In this document: piece by piece, positions 18,265 through 27,980 of the stretch
Position numbering within the stretch: the first letter of the stretch is position 1
Layout of the letters: each line of letters opens with the position of its first letter
DNA from: Erythrobacter litoralis
GTDB taxonomy: Bacteria > Pseudomonadota > Alphaproteobacteria > Sphingomonadales > Sphingomonadaceae
Reading direction: 5' to 3'
DNA: 64,000 nt
Assembly: GCF_029760855.1 (NCBI RefSeq)
Contig: NZ_SOSI01000005.1
Location: 1 to 64,000, forward strand
Made by a program: the position numbers and the translations under genes
The notes under the pieces: generated by a model
The model's input: the letters and a program-made list of their open reading frames with translations, nothing else
The model's database searches: none
What the model was told of the DNA's origin: nothing

Positions 18265-18361
18265 AGTGATACTCCGTATGTCCCTGCTTGATCAGGAACA
18301 TGGGGCCGACGGAGGTATCGGGGCAGACCGAAAAAGTTGAAATGCGACTTAAAGAAGGCAA

Positions 18362-18381
18362 GGCGAGTTTTGCAACTCGCC
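18362..18381 (-). terminator. Hairpin downstream of the acyl-CoA dehydrogenase
   Basis: An 8-bp perfect stem GGCGAGTT/AACTCGCC with loop TTGC lies 34 bases past the stop of the leftward dehydrogenase gene. On that strand it is followed by a T-rich stretch (TTGCCTTCTTT). Likely intrinsic terminator. Confidence 0.55.
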
Positions 18382-18415
18382 CGCCTCACCACCGTCTCGG
18401 TTGGTCCCATGCTGC

Positions 18416-20221
18416 TTACGCAGCGGTCGCAAAAGCCTCTTCGCCAAGCGCCATCAGGCTGTCGCTGCCCGATTCGATCTTGCGCCGCAAGGCGCCCGCG
18501 TCGGGAAGATAGCGATCCATGTAATAGCGCGCGGTTGCCAGCTTGCCTTCGTAGAACGCCTTGTCTTCGCTGCCTGAAGCAAGACGCTCGGTCGCAGTCT
18601 TCGCCATGCGCAGCCACATCAAGCCAAGCGTCACAATGCCCATCATGTGCATATAGTGATGCGCGCCAGCACCGAGGTGGTTGGGGTTCTGCATCGCGTT
18701 CTGCATGAACCACATGGTTGCCGCCTGCTGCTCACCGAGTGCCTTTTCGAGCTTGCCCGCCATATCGCCGAGACCGTCTACATCCTTCGCTGCGGCAATT
18801 TCCTCGCCGATCAGCTTGAAGAACGCCTGGATTGCCGCGCCACCGTTCTGCGCGAGCTTGCGGCCGCACAGGTCCATCGCCTGCACGCCGTTCGTACCTT
18901 CGTAGATCTGCGCGATCCGGGCATCGCGGACGAACTGGCTCATGCCCCACTCCTCGATGTAGCCGTGGCCACCATAGACCTGCTGCATGTTGGTCGCGAT
19001 TTCGTAGCCCTTGTCGGTACCGTAGCCTTTGATGACCGGGGTCATCAGCCCGATCAGCGCATCGGCTTCCTGCCGCTCTTCCTCGGTCTGCGCCTTGTGC
19101 GTCAAGTCGACCAGCAGGGCACCCCATAGGCAAAAGGCACGCATCCCTTCGGTGAACGCCTTGGCATCCATCAACATGCGGCGCACATCCGGGTGAACAA
19201 AGATCGGATCGGCTTGCGCCTCGGGTTCGGACGGACCGGTAAGCGCCCTGCCCTGCCGCCGATCGAGCGCATAAGTGACGCCGTTCTGGTAAGCGACCTC
19301 AGCCTGGCTCAAGCCCTGAATGCCGACGCCGAGGCGGGCAGCGTTCATCATGATGAACATGGCTTTGAGACCCTTGTTCTCCTCGCCGACCATCCAGCCC
19401 TTCGCGCCGTCGTAATTGAGGACGCAGGTAGCATTGCCGTGAATGCCCATCTTCTCCTCGATCGAGCCACAGGTCACACCGTTACGCTCGCCGAGCGAGC
19501 CGTCATCTTCCACGATGAATTTCGGCACCACGAAAAGGGAGATGCCTTTCGTGCTGTCTGGCGCACCCGGCGTTTTGGCCAGAACGAGATGAATGATATT
19601 GTCCGCCATATCGTGCTCGCCGGCGGAAATGAAGATCTTGGTGCCGGTGATCGCGTACGACCCGTCGTCGTTCGGCACGGCCTTGGTCCGGATCATGCCG
19701 AGATCAGTGCCACAATGCGGCTCCGTCAGGTTCATCGTGCCGGTCCATTCGTTGGAGATCATCTTGGGAAGATATTTCTCCTTCTGCTCCTGCGAGCCCT
19801 GCGCGATCAGCGCGGAGACGGCACCGTTGGTCAGGCCGGGATACATGCCGAAGGCCTGGTTGGCGCTGGAGATAAATTCCTCTAGCGCGAAACCCAGGAC
19901 GTGCGGCATACCCTGCCCGCCGAATTCTTCCGGATGGGCGACAGTCCCCCAGCCCGCCTCGCGGAACTGGTCGAATGCCTCCTTGAACCCTTTCGGCGTG
20001 GTCACCGATCCATCTTCATGGCGCGTGCAGCCTTCCTCGTCACCAATACGGTTGAGCGGCGCGAGAACTTCCGCGGAGAACTTACCGCCTTCGCTGATAA
20101 CGGCATCGACGACGTCGGGCGTCGCCATCTCGAAGCCGGGCAGATTGCCGTAGCTCGCGAGATCGAGCATTTCGTTGATGATGAAACGCGCGTCGCGCGC
20201 GGGGGCGGTATAAGTGGGCAT
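18416..20221 (-). CDS. Acyl-CoA dehydrogenase, DmdC-like, with C-terminal domain
   Basis: A 601-residue FAD acyl-CoA dehydrogenase of the long subgroup that includes 3-methylmercaptopropionyl-CoA dehydrogenase (DmdC). An N-terminal extension precedes the standard N, middle and C domains, with MNLTEPHCGTDLGMIRT in the flavin region and the catalytic Glu in QIYEGTNGVQAMDL. An extra C-terminal helical domain follows residue ~470. The true acyl substrate cannot be read from sequence; DMSP catabolism or fatty-acid oxidation are both possible. The MerR gene immediately upstream on the same strand is its likely regulator. Confidence 0.9.
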   Translation of the reverse strand: MPTYTAPARDARFIINEMLDLASYGNLPGFEMATPDVVDAVISEGGKFSAEVLAPLNRIGDEEGCTRHEDGSVTTPKGFKEAFDQFREAGWGTVAHPEEFGGQGMPHVLGFALEEFISSANQAFGMYPGLTNGAVSALIAQGSQEQKEKYLPKMISNEWTGTMNLTEPHCGTDLGMIRTKAVPNDDGSYAITGTKIFISAGEHDMADNIIHLVLAKTPGAPDSTKGISLFVVPKFIVEDDGSLGERNGVTCGSIEEKMGIHGNATCVLNYDGAKGWMVGEENKGLKAMFIMMNAARLGVGIQGLSQAEVAYQNGVTYALDRRQGRALTGPSEPEAQADPIFVHPDVRRMLMDAKAFTEGMRAFCLWGALLVDLTHKAQTEEERQEADALIGLMTPVIKGYGTDKGYEIATNMQQVYGGHGYIEEWGMSQFVRDARIAQIYEGTNGVQAMDLCGRKLAQNGGAAIQAFFKLIGEEIAAAKDVDGLGDMAGKLEKALGEQQAATMWFMQNAMQNPNHLGAGAHHYMHMMGIVTLGLMWLRMAKTATERLASGSEDKAFYEGKLATARYYMDRYLPDAGALRRKIESGSDSLMALGEEAFATAA

Positions 20222-20251
20222 CGGTATTCCTCAGATCAGATACGGGTAAGC

Positions 20252-20701
20252 TCAGTCGAGACGGTCTTCGACGAGCGAAATGAATTCGGTAAGTTCCTGG
20301 ATCGAACTGTCGATATCGTCGCGCTGGTTGATCAGCTTGGCGACATGCGCGCGGCAACGCTCGATCGTAACGCGGCGTTGTTCGACCCGGCCGTCGTCGA
20401 GATCGTACAGATCGATCATTTCGCGAATTTCGGTCAACGAAAAGCCGACGTTCTTGGCTCGCATGATCCACGCAAGCCGGGCCCGGTCCCGCTTGGAATA
20501 GATACGCGAGAGACCGACGCGCGACGGGGCGATAAGCCCTTCATCCTCGTAGAACCGCAGCGCGCGGGCCGTACAATCGAATTCGCTAGTCAGGTCCGAA
20601 ATCGAAAACTGCTGGCGATCGAGCGCATCCGGGCGTTCCAGATGCGCCCCGGCATGCGAACGTTCCGGATCGCGGCGGGGGGTCTTGGACAATGCATTCA
20701 T
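20252..20701 (-). CDS. MerR-family transcriptional regulator
   Basis: A regulator of about 149 residues with a winged HTH FSISDLTSEFDCTARALRFY, the wing RIYSKRDRARL and a C-terminal dimer coiled coil (residues ~105-145). No metal-binding cysteine cluster is present, so it is not a CueR/SoxR type; it resembles the MerR proteins of acyl-CoA catabolism (LiuR-like). The ATG at 20701 is preferred over one at 20713 because the latter sits inside the predicted -10 box, and the mRNA would then be leaderless. Its own promoter has a palindrome in an 18-base spacer, typical for MerR control. Confidence 0.88.
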   Translation of the reverse strand: MNALSKTPRRDPERSHAGAHLERPDALDRQQFSISDLTSEFDCTARALRFYEDEGLIAPSRVGLSRIYSKRDRARLAWIMRAKNVGFSLTEIREMIDLYDLDDGRVEQRRVTIERCRAHVAKLINQRDDIDSSIQELTEFISLVEDRLD

Positions 20702-20708
20702 GACGCAC

Positions 20709-20738
20709 GTCATACACCGCCGTTTACGTAAGCGTCAA
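20709..20738 (-). promoter_or_regulatory. MerR-gene promoter with operator palindrome in the spacer
   Basis: On the minus strand TTGACG (20738-20733) and TATGAC (20714-20709) are separated by 18 bases. The near-perfect palindrome CGTTTACGTAAGCG (plus strand, 20721-20734) overlaps the spacer and the -35 box. The long spacer with a central dyad is the MerR arrangement. The -35 box overlaps the hisI stop codon, so the regulator is transcribed from within the end of hisI. Confidence 0.6.
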
Positions 20739-21109
20739 GTTCTTACGGGGCGGAGAGTGTCGTCTTCAAGTACGCGATAAAAGCAACTGTAGACACCTGT
20801 ATGGCATGTCGGCCCCGCTGGCCGGCATCGAAGGACCAAGGCATCCTGATCACAATCGACGAGTATCTCTTCCACATTAAGCACGTGGCCCGATGTTTCG
20901 CCCTTCTGCCATAGCTTGCCGCGCGATCGGGAATGGAAGTGAGCCAGTCCGGTATCTCGCGTTGCCGCCAAAGCTTCCGCGTCCATGAATGCGAGCATCA
21001 GGACATCGTCGGTCTCTACGTCGATCACCACAGCAGTCAGCAATCCACGATCATCGAACTTAGGCTGGAAGGTTGAGCCGTGTTCGCGCTGCTCGTCTGT
21101 AATATTCAT
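20735..21109 (-). CDS. hisI: Phosphoribosyl-AMP cyclohydrolase
   Basis: Third step of histidine synthesis: opens the purine ring of PR-AMP. The 124-residue protein has the metal site DCDQDA and the cysteines in RCRPAGPTCHTGVYSCF, plus the FHSRSRGKLWQKGETSGH signature. It is a stand-alone HisI without the HisE domain, and no other his genes lie nearby, as is common in alphaproteobacteria. GAGGA about 14 bases upstream is a weak ribosome binding site. Confidence 0.95.
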   Translation of the reverse strand: MNITDEQREHGSTFQPKFDDRGLLTAVVIDVETDDVLMLAFMDAEALAATRDTGLAHFHSRSRGKLWQKGETSGHVLNVEEILVDCDQDALVLRCRPAGPTCHTGVYSCFYRVLEDDTLRPVRT

Positions 21110-21398
21110 CTAAAGGCGATCCTCGCGAGTAAGTACTTGTTGCATGGGCGTCACAGGGTCGGGTCAAAAAGGGACGAAGCGACACATGCCTATTTCTCGC
21201 CGCGTCATTCTCCGCAATACAGCTTTCGTCAAGTGATCGAAGCTTGATCGGATTTCGGTTAAACAAAAGCCGGGGTTCAGGGAAATTCGGATTTCGACCT
21301 GTAGGAGATACGGGCATATTCGAAAGGTAATGAGGTTTAGGTGCGCCAGGCTTACTGGGGGGTCAGTCCGGCGAACCTTACGATTTATCGTCACGCGG
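21110..21398. other. Non-coding stretch between comF and hisI
   Basis: Some 290 bases upstream of hisI on the leftward strand. Short open frames here have no recognisable content and poor starts. The region is more AT-rich than the genes around it and presumably carries the hisI promoter, but I cannot place -35 and -10 boxes with confidence. Confidence 0.4.
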
Positions 21399-21425
21399 CG
21401 CCCGGGTCATTCGATGGCCCGGGCG
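21399..21425 (-). terminator. Strong hairpin downstream of comF
   Basis: A 12-bp stem CGCCCGGGTCAT/ATGGCCCGGGCG (one G-T pair) with loop TCG lies just after the comF stop. No T run follows on the comF strand, so it may act as a 3' mRNA stabiliser or a Rho-assisted end rather than a classical terminator. Confidence 0.5.
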
Positions 21426-21430
21426 TTCTG

Positions 21431-22195
21431 CTATGCGGCGCTGCGCGCTTCGTTGGCGACGCGAGCGAAACAGGCGATCCTGACTTCCCGCGCTCCAGCG
21501 GCTTTAAGTACCCGAACGCATTCGCCGCTCGTCGCGCCGCTGGTAAGCACATCATCGACCAGCACAATGTTGCGGCCTGCTATCTGGTCAACCGCCCCCT
21601 GCTTTGCGCGGATCGCCCCGGCAAGCTTCTCGCGTCGCTGCGATGCGCTCAATCCGCCTAGGCTCGGCGTCTGTCGATACCTTACCAAACCGTCGACCAA
21701 GAGCTCGCCCTTGCCCAGCATCGACAATTCTCTTGCAATCAGCGCCGCCTGATTGAAGCCTCGCTTCCACAGCCGCCAGCGATGCAGCGGCACCGGCACC
21801 AGAAGCGCGACGTCGTCTTGCGGGAGGCGCGTCGCCATCAACCTCGCCATCATGGCTGCGAGCGCGATACGCCGACCATGTTTGAGCGAAAGGACGATCT
21901 GACGTGAGATGTTGGAGTAAAGGGTCGCCGCGGCGATACCCTCATGAACGGGCGGCCGCGACACGCAAGCGAGGCATCGTGTGCGTTCGTCGCCTGCATC
22001 CAGCGGTATCTGGCACGCGGCGCAACAGGGTTCGCCGGGGGTATCGAGCATCGACCAGCAATGGGAGCACAAACCGTTCTGATCCATTACGGCATCGCCG
22101 CAGACTGGGCAGCGCGGCGGGTAAATGAAGTCGACGACCGGTGCGAGACCGTCGCGCACTTCGCGTGCCATTCGCCCGAGACCCAAACCGCCCAT
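21431..22195 (-). CDS. ComF family protein (phosphoribosyltransferase-like)
   Basis: A 254-residue ComF protein. The N-terminus has a double zinc-ribbon (YPPRCPVCGDA, LCSHCW, CCAAC, RCLAC) and the C-terminus a type I phosphoribosyltransferase motif NIVLVDDVLTSGATSGEC. Family members are linked to DNA uptake and to DNA metabolism. The ATG at 22195 is chosen because AGGAAAGG lies six bases upstream and a longer form would overlap the divergent methyltransferase. Confidence 0.88.
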   Translation of the reverse strand: MGGLGLGRMAREVRDGLAPVVDFIYPPRCPVCGDAVMDQNGLCSHCWSMLDTPGEPCCAACQIPLDAGDERTRCLACVSRPPVHEGIAAATLYSNISRQIVLSLKHGRRIALAAMMARLMATRLPQDDVALLVPVPLHRWRLWKRGFNQAALIARELSMLGKGELLVDGLVRYRQTPSLGGLSASQRREKLAGAIRAKQGAVDQIAGRNIVLVDDVLTSGATSGECVRVLKAAGAREVRIACFARVANEARSAA

Positions 22196-22251
22196 GCCTT
22201 TCCTATGCGCCGCTTGAAGGACGGGCACAAGCGCGGCAGGGACGTTCGCGC

Positions 22252-23013
22252 ATGGCCGATCGACAATCCCCCCCTCGCATCTTCTCGCCATCACGCCGCC
22301 AGGCAGGCCTTGCTCGTGCTCGCCAGCGGCAGGGACGCCGGGATGCCGCGCGCTACATTCTCGACGACATGGTCGATGACGTTATCGACCGGCTCGAATT
22401 CATGCGCTTCAACCCGGCGCGCGCGCTTGTCGTCGGGGATCTGACGGGCACTCTTACTCCCTCGCTCGAAGCGAAGGGCGTGGAAGTGAACGAGCGGACA
22501 GCGGAAGACTTCGATGAGGAACAGCCGATATCCGGCGGCCCGTTCGATCTGATTGCCTCCCTTGCCTCGCTCGACCGTGTCAACGATCTTCCGGGAGCCT
22601 TGCTCCATGCGCATGCCGCGCTCGGGGAAGGTGGCATCTTCATCGCCAGCGTTGTCGGCGCGGGATCGCTCGGCAATTTGCGCAGGGCCATGATTGCCGC
22701 CGAGCCCGAAAAACCGGCGGCGCGAATGCATCCGCTGATCGACACGCCGTCCGCGAGCGCGCTGATGCAAAGAGCGGGCTTTCGGCGACAGGTCGTGGAC
22801 AGCCACGCCGTGACCGTCCGTTATTCCAGCATGACAAAACTCGTATCGGATTTGCGCGACCAAGGATTGAACAGCGCATTGCGTGATCGGGCGCCGCCGC
22901 TTGGCAAAGCTGCAATGAACCGCGCGTCGGAAGCCTTCGCCCGTGCTGCCGACGCATACGGGCGCGTTCAGGAAACCTTCGAGATTTTGACGCTAACCGG
23001 CTGGAAAGGTTAG
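22252..23013 (+). CDS. NDUFAF5-like methyltransferase-fold protein
   Basis: A 253-residue class I methyltransferase-fold protein. The N-terminus (SRRQAGLARARQR, ILDDMVDDVIDRL), the LPGALLHAHAALGEGG stretch and the C-terminal TFEILTLTGW match the NDUFAF5/BioC-like group. Mitochondrial NDUFAF5 hydroxylates an arginine in complex I, so a bacterial complex I role is conceivable but unproven. The SAM-binding motif I is degenerate: ALVVGDLTGTL replaces the usual D-x-G-x-G. It is divergent from comF (56 bases between starts), and its stop interlocks with the ppdK stop in TTAG. Confidence 0.8.
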   Translation: MADRQSPPRIFSPSRRQAGLARARQRQGRRDAARYILDDMVDDVIDRLEFMRFNPARALVVGDLTGTLTPSLEAKGVEVNERTAEDFDEEQPISGGPFDLIASLASLDRVNDLPGALLHAHAALGEGGIFIASVVGAGSLGNLRRAMIAAEPEKPAARMHPLIDTPSASALMQRAGFRRQVVDSHAVTVRYSSMTKLVSDLRDQGLNSALRDRAPPLGKAAMNRASEAFARAADAYGRVQETFEILTLTGWKG

Positions 23014-25673
23014 CGCAGCGCCGCCTGCGCAGCAGCGAGGCGGGCTATTGGCACGCGGTACGGTGAGGCGCTGATGTAGTCGAGACCGGTCTTCTCACAG
23101 AAAGCGATGCTTGCCGGATCGCCACCGTGTTCGCCGCAAATGCCGAGTTTGATATCGCCACGGCTCTTGCGTCCGCGCTCCGCCGCCAGCTCGACCAATT
23201 GGCCTACCCCGTCGACATCGAGGCTTACGAACGGGTCGCGCGCGAAGATGCCCTTATCGACATATTCGGTCAGGAACCGGCCTGCATCGTCGCGGCTGAC
23301 GCCGAGCGTAGTCTGCGTAAGATCGTTCGTGCCGAAGCTGAAGAATTCGGCTTCTTCAGCGATCTCGCCCGCCATCAGGGCGGCACGCGGCAATTCTATC
23401 ATCGTACCTACGAGATAAGTCAGCGTCGTACCGCTGGCATCGAAGACCTCCCGCGCAACCCGGTCGACCAGCGCGCGAAGCAGTTCGAGTTCTCGCCTAG
23501 TCGCGACCAGAGGTATCATAACCTCAGGCACGGGCGCTTCGCCGGACGTCTTCGCAACCTCGCAGGCGGCTTCGAAAATGGCACGGGCCTGCATCTCATA
23601 AATCTCGGGATAGGTGATGCCGAGCCGGCACCCGCGGTGGCCTAGCATTGGATTGAATTCGTGCAACTCGCTCGCCCGGCGGCGTAGCTTGTCGATCGAT
23701 ACCCCGGTCGTTTCGGCCAATTCCTCGAATTCGGTATCGCCGTGCGGCAGGAATTCGTGCAGCGGTGGATCGAGCAGTCGGATCGTGCACGGCAAACCAG
23801 CCATCGTCTCGAAGATCGCGACGAAATCCTTGCGCTGTTCGGGAAGCAGTTTGTCGAGGGCGGCACGGCGGCCGGTCTCGTCGTCGGCGAGGATCATCTG
23901 GCGAACGGCGCTAATCCTATCCGCATCGAAGAACATGTGTTCGGTGCGGCAGAGGCCGATCCCCTCGGCGCCGAACTGGCGTGCCATCTTGCAGTCCGCT
24001 TCGGTCTCGGCATTGGTGCGCACGGCCATGCGGCGATGCTTGTCAGCCCACTCCATCAGCGTACCGAAATCGCCGGCGAGTTCAGGTTCGATCGTAGCGA
24101 CCTCGCCTGCAATCACCTGTCCGTTGCCGCCATCTATGGTGATGACGTCCCCCTCTTTCAGCTCGCGATCCCCAATGGTTAGTGTGCGGTCCTCACGTGA
24201 GATCGAAACCTGCGACGCCCCGGAGACGCACGGTCGCCCCATGCCACGCGCAACCACGGCGGCATGGCTGGTCATTCCGCCGCGAGCCGTCAGGATGCCG
24301 GTGGCGGCGTGCATGCCGTGAATGTCTTCGGGCGAGGTTTCGATGCGAACGAGCACGACCTTTTCGCCGCGATTGGCCCATAGCTCCGCCGTATCGGCGT
24401 CGAGCACGATCTTGCCGCTCGCCGCGCCAGGCGATGCCGGAAGGCCGGTCGTCAGCACGTCACGCGGTGCATCGGGATCGAGCGTCGGGTGAAGCAACTG
24501 ATCGAGCGCCATCGGATCGACGCGGCAGATTGCCGTCTTCTCGTCGATCAGCCCCTCGCCGACCATATCGACCGCCATCTTGAGTGCGGCCTTTGCCGTC
24601 CGCTTGCCGTTCCGCGTCTGGAGCAGCCACAGCTTGCCCTGCTGCACGGTAAATTCGATATCCTGCATGTCGGTGTAATGCCGCTCGAGCAGGTCGAACA
24701 CGCGAGCAAGTTCGCCATAGGCATCGGGCATAGCTTCTTCCATGCTCGGCTTGTCGGCTCCCGCCGCCTCGCGCCGCGCCTTGGTCAGATATTGCGGCGT
24801 GCGAATGCCGGCGACCACGTCCTCGCCTTGCGCATTTACCAACCACTCGCCGTAGTAAGCCTTCTCTCCGGTCGAGGGATCGCGGGTGAAGGCGACGCCA
24901 GTTGCGCTGGTGTCGCCCATATTGCCGAACACCATCGCCTGCACGTTGACAGCGGTGCCCATGTCGTGCGGAATGTCGTTAAGCCGGCGATAGACCTTCG
25001 CGCGTTCGGTATCCCAACTGTCGAACACGGCCCGAATAGCGCCCCATAATTGAGCCTGTGGATCTTGCGGGAAGGGTTCGCCCAATTCCTGCTCAGCAAT
25101 CGACTTGAATTCGGCGACGAGACGTTTCCAGTCTTCAGCCGACATCTCCGTATCGGCATAGAACCCATTGTCTTCCTTTGCGATTTCCAGCGCTTCCTCG
25201 AACAGGCCGTGATCGAGGCCGAGCACCACGTCGGCGTACATCTGGATGAACCGGCGGTAGCTGTCCCAGGCGAAACGCTCGTCGCCGCTGACCTTCGCCA
25301 GTCCTTTCACCGTCTCGTCATTGAGGCCAAGATTGAGCACCGTATCCATCATGCCCGGCATCGAGATTGCGGCGCCGGACCTAACCGAAACGAGCAGCGG
25401 ATCGTTTGCATCGCCGAAGCCCTTTCCGACCGTGCGCTCGACATGTCGGAGTGCTTCCTCAATGTCCGACACAAGGTCTGTCCGGAAATCGCCGCCTTCG
25501 CGAAGATATTTTAAGCATTCCTCGGTCGCGATGGTGAAGCCGGGAGGCACGGGCAAGCCAATGCTGGCCATTTCGGCGAGATTGGCGCCCTTGCCGCCCG
25601 TTACCGTCTTGTCCTTCTGCCGTGCATTCGAATGCGGAGCATCGCCGCCGAAGGTGAAGACCGTGTCTATCAT
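23010..25673 (-). CDS. ppdK: Pyruvate, phosphate dikinase
   Basis: Interconverts pyruvate, ATP and phosphate with PEP, AMP and pyrophosphate. The 887-residue protein has the N-terminal ATP-grasp part (GGKGANLAEMASIGLPVPPG), the swivelling domain with phospho-His470 in GGMTSHAAVVARGMG, and the C-terminal PEP/pyruvate barrel with the proton-donating Cys846 in GICGEHGGDPASI. It lies 48 bases downstream of glyS on the same strand, a usual order in sphingomonads. Length is typical. Confidence 0.96.
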   Translation of the reverse strand: MIDTVFTFGGDAPHSNARQKDKTVTGGKGANLAEMASIGLPVPPGFTIATEECLKYLREGGDFRTDLVSDIEEALRHVERTVGKGFGDANDPLLVSVRSGAAISMPGMMDTVLNLGLNDETVKGLAKVSGDERFAWDSYRRFIQMYADVVLGLDHGLFEEALEIAKEDNGFYADTEMSAEDWKRLVAEFKSIAEQELGEPFPQDPQAQLWGAIRAVFDSWDTERAKVYRRLNDIPHDMGTAVNVQAMVFGNMGDTSATGVAFTRDPSTGEKAYYGEWLVNAQGEDVVAGIRTPQYLTKARREAAGADKPSMEEAMPDAYGELARVFDLLERHYTDMQDIEFTVQQGKLWLLQTRNGKRTAKAALKMAVDMVGEGLIDEKTAICRVDPMALDQLLHPTLDPDAPRDVLTTGLPASPGAASGKIVLDADTAELWANRGEKVVLVRIETSPEDIHGMHAATGILTARGGMTSHAAVVARGMGRPCVSGASQVSISREDRTLTIGDRELKEGDVITIDGGNGQVIAGEVATIEPELAGDFGTLMEWADKHRRMAVRTNAETEADCKMARQFGAEGIGLCRTEHMFFDADRISAVRQMILADDETGRRAALDKLLPEQRKDFVAIFETMAGLPCTIRLLDPPLHEFLPHGDTEFEELAETTGVSIDKLRRRASELHEFNPMLGHRGCRLGITYPEIYEMQARAIFEAACEVAKTSGEAPVPEVMIPLVATRRELELLRALVDRVAREVFDASGTTLTYLVGTMIELPRAALMAGEIAEEAEFFSFGTNDLTQTTLGVSRDDAGRFLTEYVDKGIFARDPFVSLDVDGVGQLVELAAERGRKSRGDIKLGICGEHGGDPASIAFCEKTGLDYISASPYRVPIARLAAAQAALR

Positions 25674-25721
25674 GCGTAATCCCGAGTTAGTGTCGTATGC
25701 AGGCGTAAGGGGCGCCCTTGT

Positions 25722-27980
25722 TCAGCCTTCCACGCGCGAAAAGTCTGCCACGTTGTGCACTGCAGCACGAAAACGTGCAAGTAAGTCGAGCCGATGGCGC
25801 CGCTTGTTATCGTCGTCAGCGTTTACCGTGACATCGGTAAAGAAATCGTCGATCGGTTTGCGCAAACTGGCGAGCGCAGCCATCGCGCCTTCGAAATCCT
25901 CGTGTGCTATGGCTTTTTGCGCTTGCGGTTCGGCCTCATCCAGCGCCTCGATCAGAGCCTTTTCGGCCGGTTCCGGTCTGTAGTCGAGGGCGCGGTCCTT
26001 GCGCTCCGCCATCTTTGCGTCGACCACCGCCTTCATGTCTGGATCGTCGACCAATGCCAGCGGATCTTCCTCGCCGGTGCGCGCCACGCGGTCCTCGCTG
26101 CCGTGCCAGTCCTCTTTCTTGAGGATGTTCGCAGCCCGCTTATATGCGGCGAGAAGGTCGGCCCCTTCTGCGGTTTCGATGTAGTTCTGCAATGCTTTCA
26201 CCCTTGCCAGCAAGCGGACGAGATCGTCTTCCGCAATTCCGGTTTCCCGGCCAAGAGCAAACACGGCATCGATCAGATCGTGCCGGACACCGGCTTCGCG
26301 CTGCTGTACTTTGAGACGGTCGGCGAGGAATTCGGTGAGCTTTTTCGTAAGGGCCGGGTTCGCTCCCGACGCCCATGCGCGCACGACCTCGTCCAACGAT
26401 AGGTTGAGATCGTTTGTCTCAACCAATTGCAGATAGCCCAAAGCAGCCCGGCGTAGGGCATACGGGTCTTTCGAGCCGGTAGGAAAAATGCCGATCTTGA
26501 AGAAGCTCAACAGCGTATCGAGCTTGTCGGCCAGTGCGACGGCGACGGTGATTGGCGCGGTCGGCACCTCGTCGCTCAATCCGACAGGCTTGTAATGATC
26601 GCGGATCGCGTCGGACACTTCGAGCGGCAGGCCTTCGGCCTTCGCATAATAGCCGCCCATGATACCCTGAAGTTCAGGAAACTCGCCGACCATTTCGGTC
26701 ACCAGATCGGCCTTGCAAAGCTCGGCGGCGAGGCGCGCCTGCTTGTTATTGCCATTGGGTGCCTTGGCATCGAAGACGAGCCAATCCGCCAGCTTCGCCA
26801 CCCGGTCCACCTTATCCGCCACAGTGCCGAGCTTTTCATGAAAGGTAATCCGCTCCAGCCCCTTGGCATGTTCGGCGAGCGACTTCTTGCGATCCTGCTC
26901 CCAGAAGAACCGCGCGTCGGAAAGCCGGGCGGCTAGGACCTTGCGGTTGCCGTCGACGATTGCCGCCCCGCCGTCCGCTGCCTCGATATTGGCAGTGCAA
27001 ATGAAGGCATTGGCGAGTATGCCGTCCGCATCCTCGCACACGAAATACTTCTGGTTGACCCGCGCGGTAAGTTGGATGACTTCGGGCGGCACTTCGAGAA
27101 ATGATTCGTCGAACCGACCGAGCAGCGGAATGGGCCATTCGGTGAGGCCGGCATTCTCGATTACCAACCCTTCGTCCTCGACCAGCTTGAGCCTTGCACC
27201 CTTCGCGGCGGCCATTGCGCCAATCCTGATTTCTTCCTCGCGAAGACTGTGGTCGACAATCACATGAGCATCAAAGAGCTTGCGCTGATAGTCGTCGGGA
27301 TTTCCGATTTCGATCATGCCGTAACTGTTCAAAACAGTCGGGTTCTTGTTTTTGAAAAACTCGACCGGCAGCCCGAAATTGCGCGACTTGGGGTCGGATT
27401 TCCGGATGCCATGGAAGCGATGACCCACAGTCTCGCGACCGCTCTTCACACCATGCACCTCGCATTCGATCACATCGTCTCCCAGCAGCGCGACAATGCC
27501 CGACAGCGGGCGCACCCATCGCAGGCTTTCGGTCGAGATCGAGGCCGTGCCCCAACGCATCGACTTGGGCCAGGTGAAGTCGCGCACAATCGCGGGTATC
27601 GCCTCGGCAAGCAGGTCTTTCGTGGCGCGACCGGGGATGTTCTTTACCGCGAAGTAAGTCGACCTGCCCTTAACGTCGCGCTCTTCGAGGTCGGCGCGGT
27701 CGACACCCGCCTTGCGGCAAAAACCGTCAAGCGCTTGGTCAGGTGCCCCTACCGGCGGGCCCTTCAATTCCTCGCTGACAGCCTCGGTGGATTTAGGCAG
27801 GCCGCGCGCAATCAGCGCGAGGCGGCGCGGAGTCGACCAGACCGTGACCTCGCCCGTATCCACACCGGCGGCTTCCATTTCCCGGCGGAAGAGCTTTTCG
27901 AGTTCGGCGCGCGCGCCTGCCTGCATGCGGGCGGGGATTTCTTCGCCGCGCAGTTCGAGGAGGAAATCGGAGCCACTCAT
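25722..27980 (-). CDS. glyS: Glycyl-tRNA synthetase beta subunit
   Basis: Beta subunit of the alpha2beta2 glycyl-tRNA synthetase; binds and recognises tRNA-Gly. The 752-residue protein starts [19 protein letters not shown], the standard beginning, and carries the HD-like central part and the anticodon-binding C-terminal domain. The ATG at 27980 overlaps the glyQ stop as ATGA, which settles the start; a longer form to 28010 would lie inside glyQ. Confidence 0.96.
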   Translation of the reverse strand: MSGSDFLLELRGEEIPARMQAGARAELEKLFRREMEAAGVDTGEVTVWSTPRRLALIARGLPKSTEAVSEELKGPPVGAPDQALDGFCRKAGVDRADLEERDVKGRSTYFAVKNIPGRATKDLLAEAIPAIVRDFTWPKSMRWGTASISTESLRWVRPLSGIVALLGDDVIECEVHGVKSGRETVGHRFHGIRKSDPKSRNFGLPVEFFKNKNPTVLNSYGMIEIGNPDDYQRKLFDAHVIVDHSLREEEIRIGAMAAAKGARLKLVEDEGLVIENAGLTEWPIPLLGRFDESFLEVPPEVIQLTARVNQKYFVCEDADGILANAFICTANIEAADGGAAIVDGNRKVLAARLSDARFFWEQDRKKSLAEHAKGLERITFHEKLGTVADKVDRVAKLADWLVFDAKAPNGNNKQARLAAELCKADLVTEMVGEFPELQGIMGGYYAKAEGLPLEVSDAIRDHYKPVGLSDEVPTAPITVAVALADKLDTLLSFFKIGIFPTGSKDPYALRRAALGYLQLVETNDLNLSLDEVVRAWASGANPALTKKLTEFLADRLKVQQREAGVRHDLIDAVFALGRETGIAEDDLVRLLARVKALQNYIETAEGADLLAAYKRAANILKKEDWHGSEDRVARTGEEDPLALVDDPDMKAVVDAKMAERKDRALDYRPEPAEKALIEALDEAEPQAQKAIAHEDFEGAMAALASLRKPIDDFFTDVTVNADDDNKRRHRLDLLARFRAAVHNVADFSRVEG

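Noticed and set aside
18294-18320. EcfG promoter in the 18.3-kb gap
   Set aside because: GGAAC lies on the plus strand with no CGTT at the right distance and no rightward gene follows.
21164-21394. Possible small leftward gene in the comF-hisI gap
   Set aside because: No ribosome binding site, no signal or domain, and two competing frames of equal quality.
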